Source: Actinomadura citrea
GTDB lineage: Bacteria > Actinomycetota > Actinomycetes > Streptosporangiales > Streptosporangiaceae
Assembly (NCBI RefSeq): GCF_013409045.1
Contig: NZ_JACCBT010000001.1
Location: 3,596,001-3,660,000 of the forward strand
Length of the DNA stretch: 64,000 bases
Direction of reading: 5' to 3'
Numbering within the stretch: the first letter of the stretch is position 1; the number at the start of each line of letters is the position of its first letter. Both the position numbers and the translations under genes were made by a program. The notes below the pieces were generated by a model. It did not search any database and had not been told where the DNA came from. It saw only the letters and a program-made list of their open reading frames with translations. Positions 51,626 to 61,143 of the stretch are shown in pieces.

Positions 51626-53521
51626 CTAGGAGCCGACCGCCGCGCGTTTGCGGGCACCGCGGACCGCCGCGGAGAGGGTGGCGATGTCGTAGGCGCCGAC
51701 GTGGCGGCGTCCGTTGACGAAGAAGGTCGGGGTTCCGGAGACGCCGCTCAGGTCGGCCGAGTCGACGTCTTCGGCGATCCGTCCGGCACCGGTATGCCGG
51801 CGCAGGTCGGCACGGAAACGATCGACGTCGAGGCCGATGTCGCCGGCGTAGCGGACCAGGTCCCGGGGCCTCAGCGCGTCCTGGCGGTCGAGCAGCAGGT
51901 CGTGCATCTCCCAGAACCGGCCCTGCGCGGCGGCCGCCTCGGCGGCCTCGGCCGCGAGTTGCGCCTGGGGATGGATGTCGTTGAGCGGCAGGTGGCGCCA
52001 CACGTACCGGACGTCCCCGTAGTCGGCGAGCAGTTCCCGGACGACGGACTCCGCCCGTCCGCAGTACGGGCATTCGAAGTCGCCGTACTCCACCACCGTG
52101 ACCGGCGCCTTCTCGGGGCCGCGGACATGGTCGCGATCGGGCTCGACCGGTGCGGCCAGGTCGATGATGCTCTCCGCCGTCCCGAGCAGCGCGCGCAGTC
52201 GCCTGCGCGGCGGCAGCAGCGCGGTCGCGCGGACGACGACCCAGGTCACGACCGTGGCGCACAGTGCCGCGGACAGCACGCCGATCTTGGCCTCCTCCAG
52301 CCGCGCATCCGTGAAGGAGAGCGTCGCGATCAGCAGGGCCACGGTGAAGCCGATGCCGGCGATCGCGCCGCCGCCACCGACCGCCGCCCAGCCGACCGGC
52401 GGACGCAACCGGCCCCGGCTCACCCGGGTCACCAGCCATGAGGCCCCGAGGATCCCGAGCGGCTTCCCGACCACGTAGCCGATCACGATGCCGAGCGTCA
52501 CCGTCGAGGTGAAGGCGCGGCCGAGGAACCCGGCGGTGATCGTGACGCCCGCGTTGGCCAGCGCGAACAGCGGCACGACCGCGTAGCTCGTCCACGGGTG
52601 GATCAGCAGCTGGAGCCGCTCGTTCGGGGAGATCGCCGCGGCCACCCCGGTCCGCGCCGACCGGGCGAACTCCGGGGTGGGCTGCTCCCGGAACAGCCTG
52701 AAGACCTCGGTGGCGCGTTCCAGGTCGTCGCGCGCCGCCGGGTGGGCGTACGTCAGCAGTCCCATGACCAGGCCGACGACCACCGGCTCCACCCCGGCGG
52801 ACTGGACGGCCGCCCACGCGGCGACGCCCAGCACGACGTACACCGGGATCTGCCGCACCCCGAGGGCTCGCACGAGCACGGTCACCGCGAGGATGCCGAC
52901 CGCCAGCAGCAGCGGGGGCAGCGCGACGTCGCCGCTGTAGACGATCGCGATCACCGCGAGCGCGATGACGTCGTCCACGACGGTGGCCGTGAGCAGGTAC
53001 GTGCGCAGCCGCGGGGGGAAGGTCCGTCCGACCAGCGCGAGCACGCCCAGCGCGAACGCGGTGTCGGTCGACATCGCGATGCCCCAGCCGTGGGCGGCCG
53101 GACCGCCGGCGTTGAAGGCGAGGTAGATGGCCACGGGCACGACCATCCCGCCGACACCGGCGGCCAGCGGCAGCGCGAACCGCCGCCGGTCGCGGAGCTC
53201 TCCCATGTCGAACTCGCGGCGCGCTTCGAGCCCGACCACGAAGAAGAAGACCGTCATCAGGCCGTTGTTGACCCAGTCCCGCAGATCCTGCGAGAGGCCG
53301 GTGCCACCGAACCGGACGGAGACCTGCGTCTCCCACACCCGATCGTAGGAGGACGCGTCCGCGTTCGCCCAGACCAGTGCGGCGAGCGTCGCGGCCAGCA
53401 GGACCACGGCGCCGCCCGTCTCGGTGCGCATGAACTCCCGCAGCGGGGTCGGCAGGTTGCGTGCCCACGCGGTCCGGTCGGCGAACGATCCGGAGGGCGG
53501 GCCCGCTCGGCGCTCCGTCAT
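51626..53521 (-). CDS. nhaA: NhaA Na+/H+ antiporter fused to a DsbA/thioredoxin-like domain
   Basis: A 631-residue fusion. Residues 20-430 are NhaA: about eleven helices, with [15 protein letters not shown] and [15 protein letters not shown], the latter holding the paired Asp of the ion site. NhaA exports Na+ or Li+ in exchange for protons at high pH. From about residue 470 a DsbA/thioredoxin_4 domain begins; [16 protein letters not shown] gives a CPYC active site near residue 486. The fusion is known in actinobacteria. The domain probably faces the cytoplasm or the membrane surface and could sense or use thiols. The ATG at 53521 lies 10 bp after the upstream stop; an ATG at 53551 is an alternative. 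Last gene of a four-gene operon. Confidence 0.93.
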   Translation of the reverse strand: MTERRAGPPSGSFADRTAWARNLPTPLREFMRTETGGAVVLLAATLAALVWANADASSYDRVWETQVSVRFGGTGLSQDLRDWVNNGLMTVFFFVVGLEARREFDMGELRDRRRFALPLAAGVGGMVVPVAIYLAFNAGGPAAHGWGIAMSTDTAFALGVLALVGRTFPPRLRTYLLTATVVDDVIALAVIAIVYSGDVALPPLLLAVGILAVTVLVRALGVRQIPVYVVLGVAAWAAVQSAGVEPVVVGLVMGLLTYAHPAARDDLERATEVFRLFREQPTPEFARSARTGVAAAISPNERLQLLIHPWTSYAVVPLFALANAGVTITAGFLGRAFTSTVTLGIVIGYVVGKPLGILGASWLVTRVSRGRLRPPVGWAAVGGGGAIAGIGFTVALLIATLSFTDARLEEAKIGVLSAALCATVVTWVVVRATALLPPRRRLRALLGTAESIIDLAAPVEPDRDHVRGPEKAPVTVVEYGDFECPYCGRAESVVRELLADYGDVRYVWRHLPLNDIHPQAQLAAEAAEAAAAQGRFWEMHDLLLDRQDALRPRDLVRYAGDIGLDVDRFRADLRRHTGAGRIAEDVDSADLSGVSGTPTFFVNGRRHVGAYDIATLSAAVRGARKRAAVGS

Positions 53522-53531
53522 GGCTGGACGC

Positions 53532-53855
53532 TCACCCGCGCCCCTCCTCATCCGTGTCCGGCAGCCGGACGCGCAGGGAGACGGTCCCGGTCAGGTCGAT
53601 CCAGGCCGAGTCCGGCGTTCGGACGAAGCGCAGGAGGACGTGACCGCATTCGGGGCAGCGGGCGACCATGCCCGGCGCCCGGTCGTACACCCGCAGCTCG
53701 GCGATCGGGCCGGTGAGCCCGCAGTTGACGCAGCGGCCGGTGGCCGCCGTGACGTCCACGGCGAACAGCTCGCTGAGCGGGCCGGCCAGGGCGTTGCCGT
53801 CCACATGATCCATGGGACGCCGACCCGGGGTGTCCTCCCGACGGGGCACGTTCAT
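53532..53855 (-). CDS. DUF6510-like zinc-ribbon protein
   Basis: A protein of 107 residues from ATG 53855, or 93 from ATG 53813. It contains [20 protein letters not shown], then a CVNCG and CPECG pair, a zinc ribbon, and a beta-rich end ([14 protein letters not shown]). The family, which I recognise as DUF6510, is found beside ferredoxin-reductase-like and molybdoenzyme genes in actinobacteria and has no known function. It sits between the flavoreductase and the NhaA fusion with gaps of 10-16 bp. Confidence 0.8.
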   Translation of the reverse strand: MNVPRREDTPGRRPMDHVDGNALAGPLSELFAVDVTAATGRCVNCGLTGPIAELRVYDRAPGMVARCPECGHVLLRFVRTPDSAWIDLTGTVSLRVRLPDTDEEGRG

Positions 53856-53871
53856 CTCACTCAGACTCCGT

Positions 53872-54582
53872 TCAGCCGAACCGTTCGGTCTTGATCCGCC
53901 GCGGGTCGTGACCGCGGGCGAGCAACAGGTCGGCCGCCGACTCCACGAATCCCGTCGGCCCGCAGACGAAGCAGTCACGGTCGGGCGGGCCGTCCCCGAG
54001 ATCGGCCGCCATCAGCCGGCCGGGCGGGCGGGGCCAGCCGTCGGGGGCGACCCGGGTGTAGACGTGCGTGACATCCAGGCCGGGCTCGGGACGCCGGAGC
54101 TCGTCGGCGTAGAACACGTCTCCGGGCGTGCGCGTGGAGTACGCCAGCCGGAACCGCGTTCCCCTCCCGGCCAGGCGGCGGGCACGGATCATGGCCATCA
54201 GCGGCGCGATGCCGGAACCGCCCGCGACCAGCAGGACGTCCCGACCCGCACCTGGCCGCCACACGAACCAGCCGCCCACCGGGCCCCGTATCTCGACCGG
54301 ATCGCCGACGCCGAGCACATCGGTGAGATACGGGGAGACCTCACCGTCCGGGATCCGCTGCACGCTGAGCTCGACCCGGTCGGGCGCGGAGAGCGAGTAG
54401 CTGCGCTGCGCTGCATAGCCGTCCGCCGCGGTCAGCCGCACGTCGACATGCTGACCGGCCAGATGCCCCGGCCAGCCCGGCACATCGAAGACGAGCGTGC
54501 GGGCGGTACCCGTCTCCTGGCGCGTCTCGGTCAGCCGCGCCACGCGCCACGCTAGTCGCCCTGGTACCGCTGCTCGCGCCAT
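53872..54582 (-). CDS. Ferredoxin-NADP reductase-like flavoprotein
   Basis: A 236-residue protein with the FNR fold. AGQHVDVRL and QRSYSLS are the FAD site (RxYS), LLVAGGSGIAPLMAMI is the NAD(P)H site, and CFVCGPTGFVESAADLL is the C-terminal NAD contact. No ferredoxin domain is attached. The ATG at 54582 begins MARAAVPGRLAWRVARL and overlaps the molybdoenzyme gene by 31 bp, a sign of coupled translation. It probably feeds electrons to or takes them from the upstream molybdoenzyme; this is inferred from the operon. Confidence 0.9.
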   Translation of the reverse strand: MARAAVPGRLAWRVARLTETRQETGTARTLVFDVPGWPGHLAGQHVDVRLTAADGYAAQRSYSLSAPDRVELSVQRIPDGEVSPYLTDVLGVGDPVEIRGPVGGWFVWRPGAGRDVLLVAGGSGIAPLMAMIRARRLAGRGTRFRLAYSTRTPGDVFYADELRRPEPGLDVTHVYTRVAPDGWPRPPGRLMAADLGDGPPDRDCFVCGPTGFVESAADLLLARGHDPRRIKTERFG

Positions 54583-55151
54583 GGGTCCCCGTAGTCGTGA
54601 TAGCCGGCGCTCTCCCAGAAGCCCGGCTCGTCCTCCGTCAGCAGGTCGATGCCCCGCAACCATTTCGCCGACTTCCAGAAGTACAGGTGCGGTACCAGAA
54701 GCCGCACCGGGCCCCCGTGCTCCGGCGCCAGCTCCTCACCGTCATAGCGGTAGACGATCCATGCCTGGCCGTCGAGCAGATCCTCAAGCGGCAGGTTGGT
54801 GGTGTAACCGCCGTAGGAGGACACGAGCGCGAAATCGGCCGCGGTGTCCACGTCGGCCAGCAGGACGTCAAGCGACACCCCCTGCCAGTCCGTGCCCAGC
54901 TTGGACCACTTGGTGACGCAGTGGATGTCCACCCTCGGCGTCTCCGACGGCAGATCCAGCAACTCCCGCCACGTCCACCGGTGCTGCCGCCCGGTCTCCG
55001 TGGTCACCGTGAGCTCCCACTCCTCCACCGGGATCCGCGGGGTCGGACCGGCCGACAGCACGGGGAAGTCCTCGGTCAGGTACTGCCCCGGCGGCAACTT
55101 GACCGCGGACTCGCGCCGCCGCCCGTGAAACCCGGGCGAAACGATCCCCAT
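54552..55151 (-). CDS. Sulfite-oxidase-like molybdopterin oxidoreductase
   Basis: A 199-residue single-domain molybdoenzyme. DIHCVTKWSKLGTDWQGV gives the Cys that ligates molybdenum, and EHGGPVRLLVPHLYFWKSAK is the typical late block of the MsrP/YedY-SUOX family. There is no Tat signal, so it stays in the cytoplasm, unlike MsrP. The ATG at 55151 has GGAGG five bases upstream; GTG 55154 is too close. First gene of an operon with a flavoreductase, a zinc-ribbon protein and the NhaA fusion. Its substrate is unknown; the sulfoxide or sulfite class is likely. Confidence 0.92.
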   Translation of the reverse strand: MGIVSPGFHGRRRESAVKLPPGQYLTEDFPVLSAGPTPRIPVEEWELTVTTETGRQHRWTWRELLDLPSETPRVDIHCVTKWSKLGTDWQGVSLDVLLADVDTAADFALVSSYGGYTTNLPLEDLLDGQAWIVYRYDGEELAPEHGGPVRLLVPHLYFWKSAKWLRGIDLLTEDEPGFWESAGYHDYGDPWREQRYQGD

Positions 55152-55458
55152 CACAGCCTCCTCTCGTCAGGCCGAACGGACCCCGTCCTCTGGGCGTACC
55201 TTCCCCAACACGACCAACCCGATGCGATTCCCACCGCGCGACACCCTCGCAACCGTCGCCTCAGCGGCCCCAGGGCCGGCTCCCGGCCCTCTTCACCCTG
55301 GTCAGCGCCGGCCTTGCTACGAGGCGCATCCTCCTGCCGCAAAGGCCGACGGCACGGGCCGCCGCGCTTGACCTCGGGTAGGGATGCGGTCCGCCTGTGG
55401 CGGCCTGGTTGCCACTGGCCTGCCGTCGGCCAGACTCCAGGGACGGAGCCTGCAGCGG
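55152..55458. other. Intergenic region between two minus-strand units
   Basis: About 300 bp with no credible gene. It holds the promoter of the molybdoenzyme operon and the tail of the B12-regulator transcript. No strong palindrome was found. Confidence 0.4.
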
Positions 55459-56424
55459 TCAGTGGGGGGCTGTGCCACGCAACGCCTGGAGTGCCGCGGC
55501 CATCGACGGCACAAAGTTCACCTCGGGTGGGAGCCGGTCACGGTCCCATCCGGGGCCGCCGACCACCACCTGCGGCGCAGGATGCCTGGCGAGCAGGTCG
55601 GTGAGCCAGGATGGCTCACCGGTCTCGGAGGTCTGCGACCACACGAACACCGTGTGCGCTGCGGTCCGGTCGATCGCGGCCTCCAGTGCCGATGCCGGCA
55701 CCCGCGCACCCAGCATGAGCCTCGCCGCGCCGGTCTCGGCCAGCGCGGCTGCCAGCACAAGGATTGGCAGAGTGTGCTCCTCGTCCGGGGCACATGCCAG
55801 CACTACCGGACTGCGGACCTGCCCTGCCAAAAAGATCTCCTGGGGCCGCGTCACCCCAACCAGGCAGCGCGACACCACCGCCGACAGCAGATGCTCCACT
55901 TCCACGTATTTTCCGGTGGCCGCATGTTTGCGTCCAATATCGACGAGGACCGGCGCCATCACCTGCTCCCACGCCGGCGCGACGCCTTCATGCCGCAGGG
56001 CCGACTCCACGATCTCGGTCATCACCAGCTCGTCCAGCGCCATCGCCGCGTCCGCGAGGCTCTCGATCCGCGTGGCCTGCGATGTGCCGTGCTCAGCAGC
56101 GGAGGCGTCCAGAGCACCGGGGCTGTCGGCAGCGCTGTGGCTCTCCGGTTCCGGGTCAGGTCCGCGCGGGGCGTCCAGGGCCGCCCGTGCCGCCTCTGCC
56201 GGTGGCGCCCCAGCGGAGATCATCTGCTGCATCGTCTCCAGCCGGGCAAGGTCGGCCGGGCTGTAGCGGTGATACCTGCCAGGGCCACCGCCGGTCGGGC
56301 CGACGCCGTACTGGCGATCCCAGGTGCGCAGTGTGGAGGGCGCCACACCCAGCCGGCGGGCCACCGCCGCCACCCCGAGCCCACTCACTCCGGAATCTGC
56401 TTCGCCGTTTGTTAGGTCGTCCAT
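55459..56424 (-). CDS. MerR-type B12-binding regulator (CarH/LitR-like)
   Basis: A 321-residue protein. Residues 15-80 are a MerR winged helix (VAAVARRLGVAPSTLRTWDR). A helical B12-cap domain and a B12 Rossmann domain follow. In CarH the cap has W-x9-EH; here His167 replaces Trp and is followed at the same spacing by Glu177-His178. The lower axial ligand His of CarH (GExHxLG) corresponds to His217 in CAPDEEHTLP. Trp packs over the adenosyl group in light-sensing CarH, so this protein may bind another corrinoid or have lost light response. The ATG at 56424 has AGGGG upstream. No carotenoid genes are near; its targets may include the oppositely placed operons, but that is unknown. Confidence 0.85.
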   Translation of the reverse strand: MDDLTNGEADSGVSGLGVAAVARRLGVAPSTLRTWDRQYGVGPTGGGPGRYHRYSPADLARLETMQQMISAGAPPAEAARAALDAPRGPDPEPESHSAADSPGALDASAAEHGTSQATRIESLADAAMALDELVMTEIVESALRHEGVAPAWEQVMAPVLVDIGRKHAATGKYVEVEHLLSAVVSRCLVGVTRPQEIFLAGQVRSPVVLACAPDEEHTLPILVLAAALAETGAARLMLGARVPASALEAAIDRTAAHTVFVWSQTSETGEPSWLTDLLARHPAPQVVVGGPGWDRDRLPPEVNFVPSMAAALQALRGTAPH

Positions 56425-56696
56425 GCACAACCCCTACCCAGAAGGTCCGCTGGCCTGTCGGCTTCCCTGTCGGCTGACGGGCCGGGCGGGCTGGCTGGTG
56501 GTGCGCCCATCACCGCCACCGTCCGCGACCCGAACAGGCGAAGAGGTCGGGCCCCGACAAGAAGGTCGCACGCGAGACACCCAGCGACAGGCTCCATAGC
56601 AGCCATCCTCCGGGCATCAGGGCCCAATCGTTGCCAGAGAGCCGCATCGGCTGGCGATTCCCGAATCAGCTCGCTCATCAAAGACCGAGAAATCTC

Positions 56697-56896
56697 ATGC
56701 GACCGCTGAAGAGCGTAGAACTCGCCGAACTTCCTGCCGTCGTCGACATCACCACCGCCGCCCGTGCCCTCGGCCTCTCCCGCACCTACGCCTACCAACT
56801 CGCCAAGCAGGACCAGTTCCCCTGCAAGATTCTCCGCATCGGCACCTGCTGTCGAGTGCCACAGCCGCCCTTCAAGCGCTGCTCAGCTCCGACTGA
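56697..56896 (+). pseudogene. Excisionase-like helix-turn-helix protein, frameshifted
   Basis: The ATG at 56697 gives MRPLKSVELAEL, then DITTAARALGLSRTYAYQLA, a MerR/excisionase helix-turn-helix, then RIGTCCRV. Past that the frame shifts; one added base near 56861 restores PTAALQALLSSD and a stop at 56894-56896. Such proteins accompany integrases of actinobacterial integrative elements. No integrase or replication gene is near, so it is a stray relic. Confidence 0.65.
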
Positions 56897-56962
56897 CCGG
56901 AGGGCGCCGCTCCGGCCAGAACGCCTTGGGGAGGCAAGAAAGTCGGTCGAACGCTGGGGGTG

Positions 56963-56980
56963 CAGAGCTGATCAGCTCTG
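56963..56980. repeat. Perfect 18-bp palindrome
   Basis: CAGAGCTGATCAGCTCTG equals its own reverse complement. It lies 67 bp after the excisionase-like relic, with no gene start directly behind it. It could be an operator of a lost neighbour or part of a recombination site. Confidence 0.5.
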
Positions 56981-57400
56981 AGTAGATGGCCGGGTGATGC
57001 CCGTCCGGCTTGCCGGGATGACGTGAGCCCCGGGAGCCGGGTCTGCGGCTCCGAACCCTCCGGCAGGGCGGTCGCTGGCCTGGCCGCCGCCGCGTATGTG
57101 GCGCGTTGAAGGCCTGATGGCCCGCCGTGGCCTGGTTGAACGCGGGGGAGCGGGCGCGTGGCGGCTCCCGCGTCTTCTGGTCCTGTGTGAACCGTCAGGG
57201 TGCCGGGCTCAGCCGGTTAGGGGACTCGATGCCGCGTCGGGCGATGCGCGGGGTGATGCCCCGTCGGCGTGGCCAGCACCTGCCTGAGAACGTGCGCCGC
57301 TACTTCCATTCCTCGCTGGAGGCGATCGCCGAGGTCACCTGGCTGGGCTTCGGCGGCAGGCGCCGGTGTGGTCCTGGCCGAGGGGTTCAGAAACCATCCC
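56981..57400. other. Gene-poor debris region
   Basis: About 420 bp. Short plus-strand frames look partly coding-like (one with HLPENVRRYFHSSLEAIAEV) but none has a proper start signal or known family. Probably decayed mobile DNA. Confidence 0.4.
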
Positions 57401-58084
57401 TTAAAGCAGGACTGGTGTCACAGGGACGCGTGCCTGGCTCAGTCCGGAGACAGGAGTGCGGGACAGGGCGGTGCGAAGCGCGAAGACGCCGAGCAAGCCG
57501 CCTGCTGTGAGCCGCTGGGCGGTCATGGCGCGGGGCCGGGAGCTCAGGAAACCTGACACCCGTGCCGCTCCCAGCATGATCAGAGCGTTCACGGAGAGCC
57601 CCACGATGATTTGCACACCACCGAGCTGGAGCAGTTGCGTCCAGGCCGGACCTGCCTGCGAGTCCAGGAACTGCGGCAGCAGGGCAGCGTACATAAGAGC
57701 GATCTTGGGGTTGAGCAGGTTGGTCAGCAGCCCCATCGAGAACAGGCGGGCGTCGGAGACCGGAGACAGGTCCTGGGCCGGAGCGAAGGGCGAGCGGCCG
57801 CCGGGCTTGAGCATGCCCCAGGCGAGGTAGGCCAGGTAGGCGGCCCCGGCAAGCTTGACCGCCATGAACGCCACCGGCACGGCGGCGAACAACGCGGACA
57901 GGCCCGCAGCCGCAGTCAGCAGGTAGAACACGAATCCCACGGCGGTCCCACCGAGACTTACCAGGCCTGCCCTGCGGCCTTGAGTGATCGCGCGGGAGGC
58001 GAGGTGGATCATGTTCGGTCCCGGAGTCAGGGCCATGCCGAGTTCGATCAAGGCCACTCCTCCGACTGCGGCCATAGTGATCAC
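57401..58084 (-). CDS. LysE/RhtB-family amino acid exporter
   Basis: A 227-residue membrane protein with about six helices. ALTPGPNMIHLASRAITQGR is the hallmark LysE/RhtB N-terminal motif, followed by GFVFYLLTAAAGLSALFA and NLLNPKIALMYAALLPQF. Members export basic or neutral amino acids and related metabolites. The GTG at 58084 has AGGAGG eight bases upstream; ATG 58075 is too far from it. It stands alone, without an adjacent LysG-type regulator. Confidence 0.93.
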   Translation of the reverse strand: MITMAAVGGVALIELGMALTPGPNMIHLASRAITQGRRAGLVSLGGTAVGFVFYLLTAAAGLSALFAAVPVAFMAVKLAGAAYLAYLAWGMLKPGGRSPFAPAQDLSPVSDARLFSMGLLTNLLNPKIALMYAALLPQFLDSQAGPAWTQLLQLGGVQIIVGLSVNALIMLGAARVSGFLSSRPRAMTAQRLTAGGLLGVFALRTALSRTPVSGLSQARVPVTPVLL

Positions 58085-58582
58085 CGGTCAACCTCCTGGA
58101 CGTCCGTCGGGTACCTAGTGCTCGAAGTTGAGAGTCGTCCGGCTGCGACGCATCAGCGGCGCCTGTCTCGCCTGCTGCAGGATAGGTCGTCGCCGCTCGG
58201 CACTTTCATGTACCCCGCTCCGCTCGACGGGGGGTAGTGACGAAACAAGTTCCCACGCGACATCGGCGGGGGCTCTTCTGCTTCTCAGGTGCCAGTCGGT
58301 GCGGTCAGGAGTCCGTCTGGCACTGATCGGCCGAAGCTGGAGGGGCGCTCTGGGGACGTGGCTGCGCAGATGAGGGTCTTTGGGCACGCTGTGGCCGACG
58401 GTGAGCGTGCTGGTGTCTTCTCTGGTCAGGCGACGTCGCCGAGGTACCCCTTGGGTCCAGGTGCCCAGGTGTTTGGTCTGCCGTCTGTGTGCACGGGCTG
58501 GACATGCTCCCTGGCGGCGCCGGACGACCATGGCGCCTCAAGAATCACCTGAACTACCCGATCCAGAAGGGGCGTTGCCTGG
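58085..58582. other. Intergenic region, nothing recognised
   Basis: About 500 bp between two minus-strand genes. I see no gene with codon bias, no RNA and no strong hairpin. Confidence 0.45.
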
Positions 58583-59788
58583 TCAGGTTGCCCCGACCGC
58601 GTCGGCCACCGAGCGAAAGGCGACCGACAATTCGGCGAAGTTGGACGAGTAGCCGATGTCCTGCGAGGTCTTCACGATCACGACGCCGTTGCGCGGGCTG
58701 ACATAGACGTATTGTCCGAACACGCCGTTCGCCGAGTAGTCGCCCGGGGTGGGGGCGGTCCACCACTGGTTGCCGTAGCCCCAGCCGGCCTGGCCGATCT
58801 TGTCCGGCCGGGAATAGGGGACGGTGACGCGGGCATCGCGCACCCACCCGGCGGGCACGACCTGCCGTCCGTTCACCTCGCCTCTGTTGAGATAGAGCAG
58901 CCCGAAGCGGGCCAGATCGCGGCTCGTCGCGTGATAGCAGCAGTAGCCCAGGCCGTTGCCCGCCCAGTCCTTGCCGAGGTACAGGGGGGACTGCATGCCC
59001 GCGGGCTTCCAGATCTTCTCCTGGACATAGGACGCCAGTGATCGTCCGGTCGCCTTGGTAAGCACCCAGGCGAGTACGAAGGAGTCCAGGCTGTCGTAGT
59101 TCCACTTGGTGCCGGAGGGCCTCTCGCGGACCGCCTCCCCGGCGACCTTCGTCATGGGGGTGCCGAGGGCAAGGCGCAACTGGGCCGCGGTGGCGCCGGT
59201 GGTGAAGTTGAAATAGTTTGACTCGTCCCACTTCACGCCGGACGCCATGTGCAGCACATCGCGCAGCGGAACGCCGTCGTACCCGGTGCCCTTCAGTTCG
59301 GGCACGTAGCGGGTGACCGGATCTCCGATCGCGTGGATCTTGCCCTCGCGGAGCGCCACACCGAGCGCGGTGGCCGTGATCGACTTACCGATCGACCAGG
59401 TGTTGAAACGGCTGGTGGGGCCCTGCCCCTCGAAGTACCGCTCATCGACGACCTTGTTGCCGCGCAGGACCACGAAGCTGAGCGTCGAGCTGCGCCGCAG
59501 AAAGTCCGACAGCGTCCGGCGCGTGCCGTTGTAGGTATAGCCCACCTTCAGGGGCTTGCCTTTGCCTGTCAGCCGCACCGGCTTGGGGGATGGCTGCACG
59601 GGGGTGAGCGGATAGTGGGGGAGGTGGATCAGCGCGGGGAAGGGAATCTGCTCCTTCTGCGCGGCGGCGGCTTTTGCGTTGGCGGTCTTCGCGTGGCCAG
59701 CCGCGGTACCGGTGACGGCCACTACGCCGGCGGTGGCCACCACTGGCAACACAAGAGCGGCGATCGTGACCTTGGTGGGGATTGGCAT
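58583..59788 (-). CDS. Secreted serine hydrolase (class C beta-lactamase-like)
   Basis: A 401-residue protein with a signal peptide (MPIPTKVTIAALVLPVVATA) starting at ATG 59788. The SxxK nucleophile is Ser132 in WSIGKS, and Tyr231 in WNYDSLDS gives the second catalytic motif (YxS instead of YxN). Late blocks GWGYGNQWW and FGQYVYVSPRNGVVIVKTS match esterase/beta-lactamase-family enzymes. Many such proteins are esterases or peptidases rather than lactamases. The frame upstream to 59986 is out of context. Confidence 0.9.
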   Translation of the reverse strand: MPIPTKVTIAALVLPVVATAGVVAVTGTAAGHAKTANAKAAAAQKEQIPFPALIHLPHYPLTPVQPSPKPVRLTGKGKPLKVGYTYNGTRRTLSDFLRRSSTLSFVVLRGNKVVDERYFEGQGPTSRFNTWSIGKSITATALGVALREGKIHAIGDPVTRYVPELKGTGYDGVPLRDVLHMASGVKWDESNYFNFTTGATAAQLRLALGTPMTKVAGEAVRERPSGTKWNYDSLDSFVLAWVLTKATGRSLASYVQEKIWKPAGMQSPLYLGKDWAGNGLGYCCYHATSRDLARFGLLYLNRGEVNGRQVVPAGWVRDARVTVPYSRPDKIGQAGWGYGNQWWTAPTPGDYSANGVFGQYVYVSPRNGVVIVKTSQDIGYSSNFAELSVAFRSVADAVGAT

Positions 59789-59857
59789 AGTGATCAACCC
59801 TCGGATGGTCGGTGCCGTCAGTGGGCGTGACTCTAACAGACGCTGCTGTCTGTATGA

Positions 59858-60874
59858 CGCCCCAAGGGGGCCGAGCTCACCCATGCCAACCTTTCCCACA
59901 ACGCCGAGGCCGGCGCCCAACTGTTCGGCCTCACCGGCGAAGACGCGGTGATCGGCGCGCTCCCGCTGTTCCACTCCTTCGGCCAAACCTGCGGCCTCAA
60001 TGCCCTACTCGCCGCCGGCGGCCGGCTGTCGCTGGTCGCCCGCTTCGAGCCGGGCCTGGTGCTGAAGACCATCGACGAACACCGTGCGACGGTCTTCATG
60101 GGCGTCCCGACCATGTACACGGCGCTGCTCCACCACCCCGAGCGCGACGGCTACGACGTCTCCCGCCTCCGGCTGTGCGTCTCCGGCGGTGCCGCGCTGC
60201 CGGTCGAGGTCCTGCACGGCTTCGAGGGCGCCTTCGGCTGCGTGATCTTGGAAGGTTACGGCCTGTCCGAGACCTCGCCCATCGCCTCCTTCAACCTGCC
60301 CGAGGCGAGGAGCCCCGGCAGCATCGGCCGCCCCATCGCGGGCACCGAGATGCGCGTCTTCGGCGAGGACGGAAAGGAGGTGCCCGCCGGGCAGGTCGGC
60401 GAGCTCGCCGTCCGCGGCCACAATGTGATGAAGGGCTACTGGCGCCGTCCCGAGGCCACCGCCGAGGCGCTCGGCGCGGACGGCTGGTTCCGCACAGGCG
60501 ATATGGGCCGCGTGGACGAACACGGGTTCTTCTTCATCGTCGATCGCAAGAAGGACCTCATCATTCGCGGCGGCTACAACGTCTATCCGCGCGAGATCGA
60601 GGAAGTGCTCTACGAGCATCCGGTCGTCCAGGAGTGCGCGGTCATCGGCGTACCCCACGCGGAGCTCGGCGAGGAGGTCGGCGCCGCCGTGGTCCTGACC
60701 GGGGGTGGAGTGATCAGCGCGGACGAGCTTCGCGCCTACGTACGCGGGCGCGTCGCGGCGTACAAGTACCCGCGGCACATCTGGTTCGTCGACGAGCTTC
60801 CCAAGGGCCCCACCAACAAGATCCTCAAGCGCGAGATCGAGGTCCCGGTCTCCACGGCGCCCACATCGCGCTGA
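59858..60874 (+). pseudogene. 5'-truncated acyl-CoA synthetase (AMP-binding)
   Basis: The frame begins after a TGA at 59855 with RPKGAELTHANLSHN, i.e. in the middle of the AMP-binding P-loop (usual form TSGTTGRPKGAELTHANL). It continues intact through YGLSETSPI, GWFRTGDMGRVDEHG, DRKKDLIIRGGYNVYPREIE and the catalytic Lys in GPTNKILKREI. About 170 N-terminal residues are missing, so the enzyme cannot adenylate acyl substrates. The cut at RPKG marks a deletion junction near 59857. A GTG at 59948 could start a 308-residue fragment. Confidence 0.85.
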
Positions 60875-60984
60875 CCAGCCGGATGAGGATCCTATTGAAG
60901 GAGTCATGGGCCGCGACGAGCCCGGCCAGGACATCGCCCAGGGCCCGGGCATACCGGCCTCTGCGGGCCGACCCCGGGCCCGGC

Positions 60985-61129
60985 GGCGCTCGACGTCGCT
61001 GAGCCCCAGCCCCTCGACTCCGATCAGGACTGCTGGCCCGCGCACGACACCGGCAGGGAGCGCGAGGTGCCCAATCATCGTGGGGCCGTCGGCGGGGTAT
61101 ACGGCCGTACGACTGGTAACCGTCGTCAT
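60985..61129 (-). pseudogene. N-terminal fragment of a dienelactone hydrolase
   Basis: From ATG 61129 the minus strand reads MTTVTSRTAVYPADGPTMIG, then HLALPAGVVRGPAVLIGVEG and LGLSDVERRRA, the start of a dienelactone-hydrolase-family protein. The frame then turns into unrelated sequence, and the nucleophile Cys/Ser region is absent. It faces the truncated CoA ligase, so both may have been cut by the same rearrangement. Confidence 0.55.
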
Positions 61130-61143
61130 GAGACTGGCTGAAC

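Noticed and set aside
57127..57510. A 127-codon plus-strand frame
   Set aside because: It overlaps the verified LysE gene at its end, has no ribosome site and no coherent domain.
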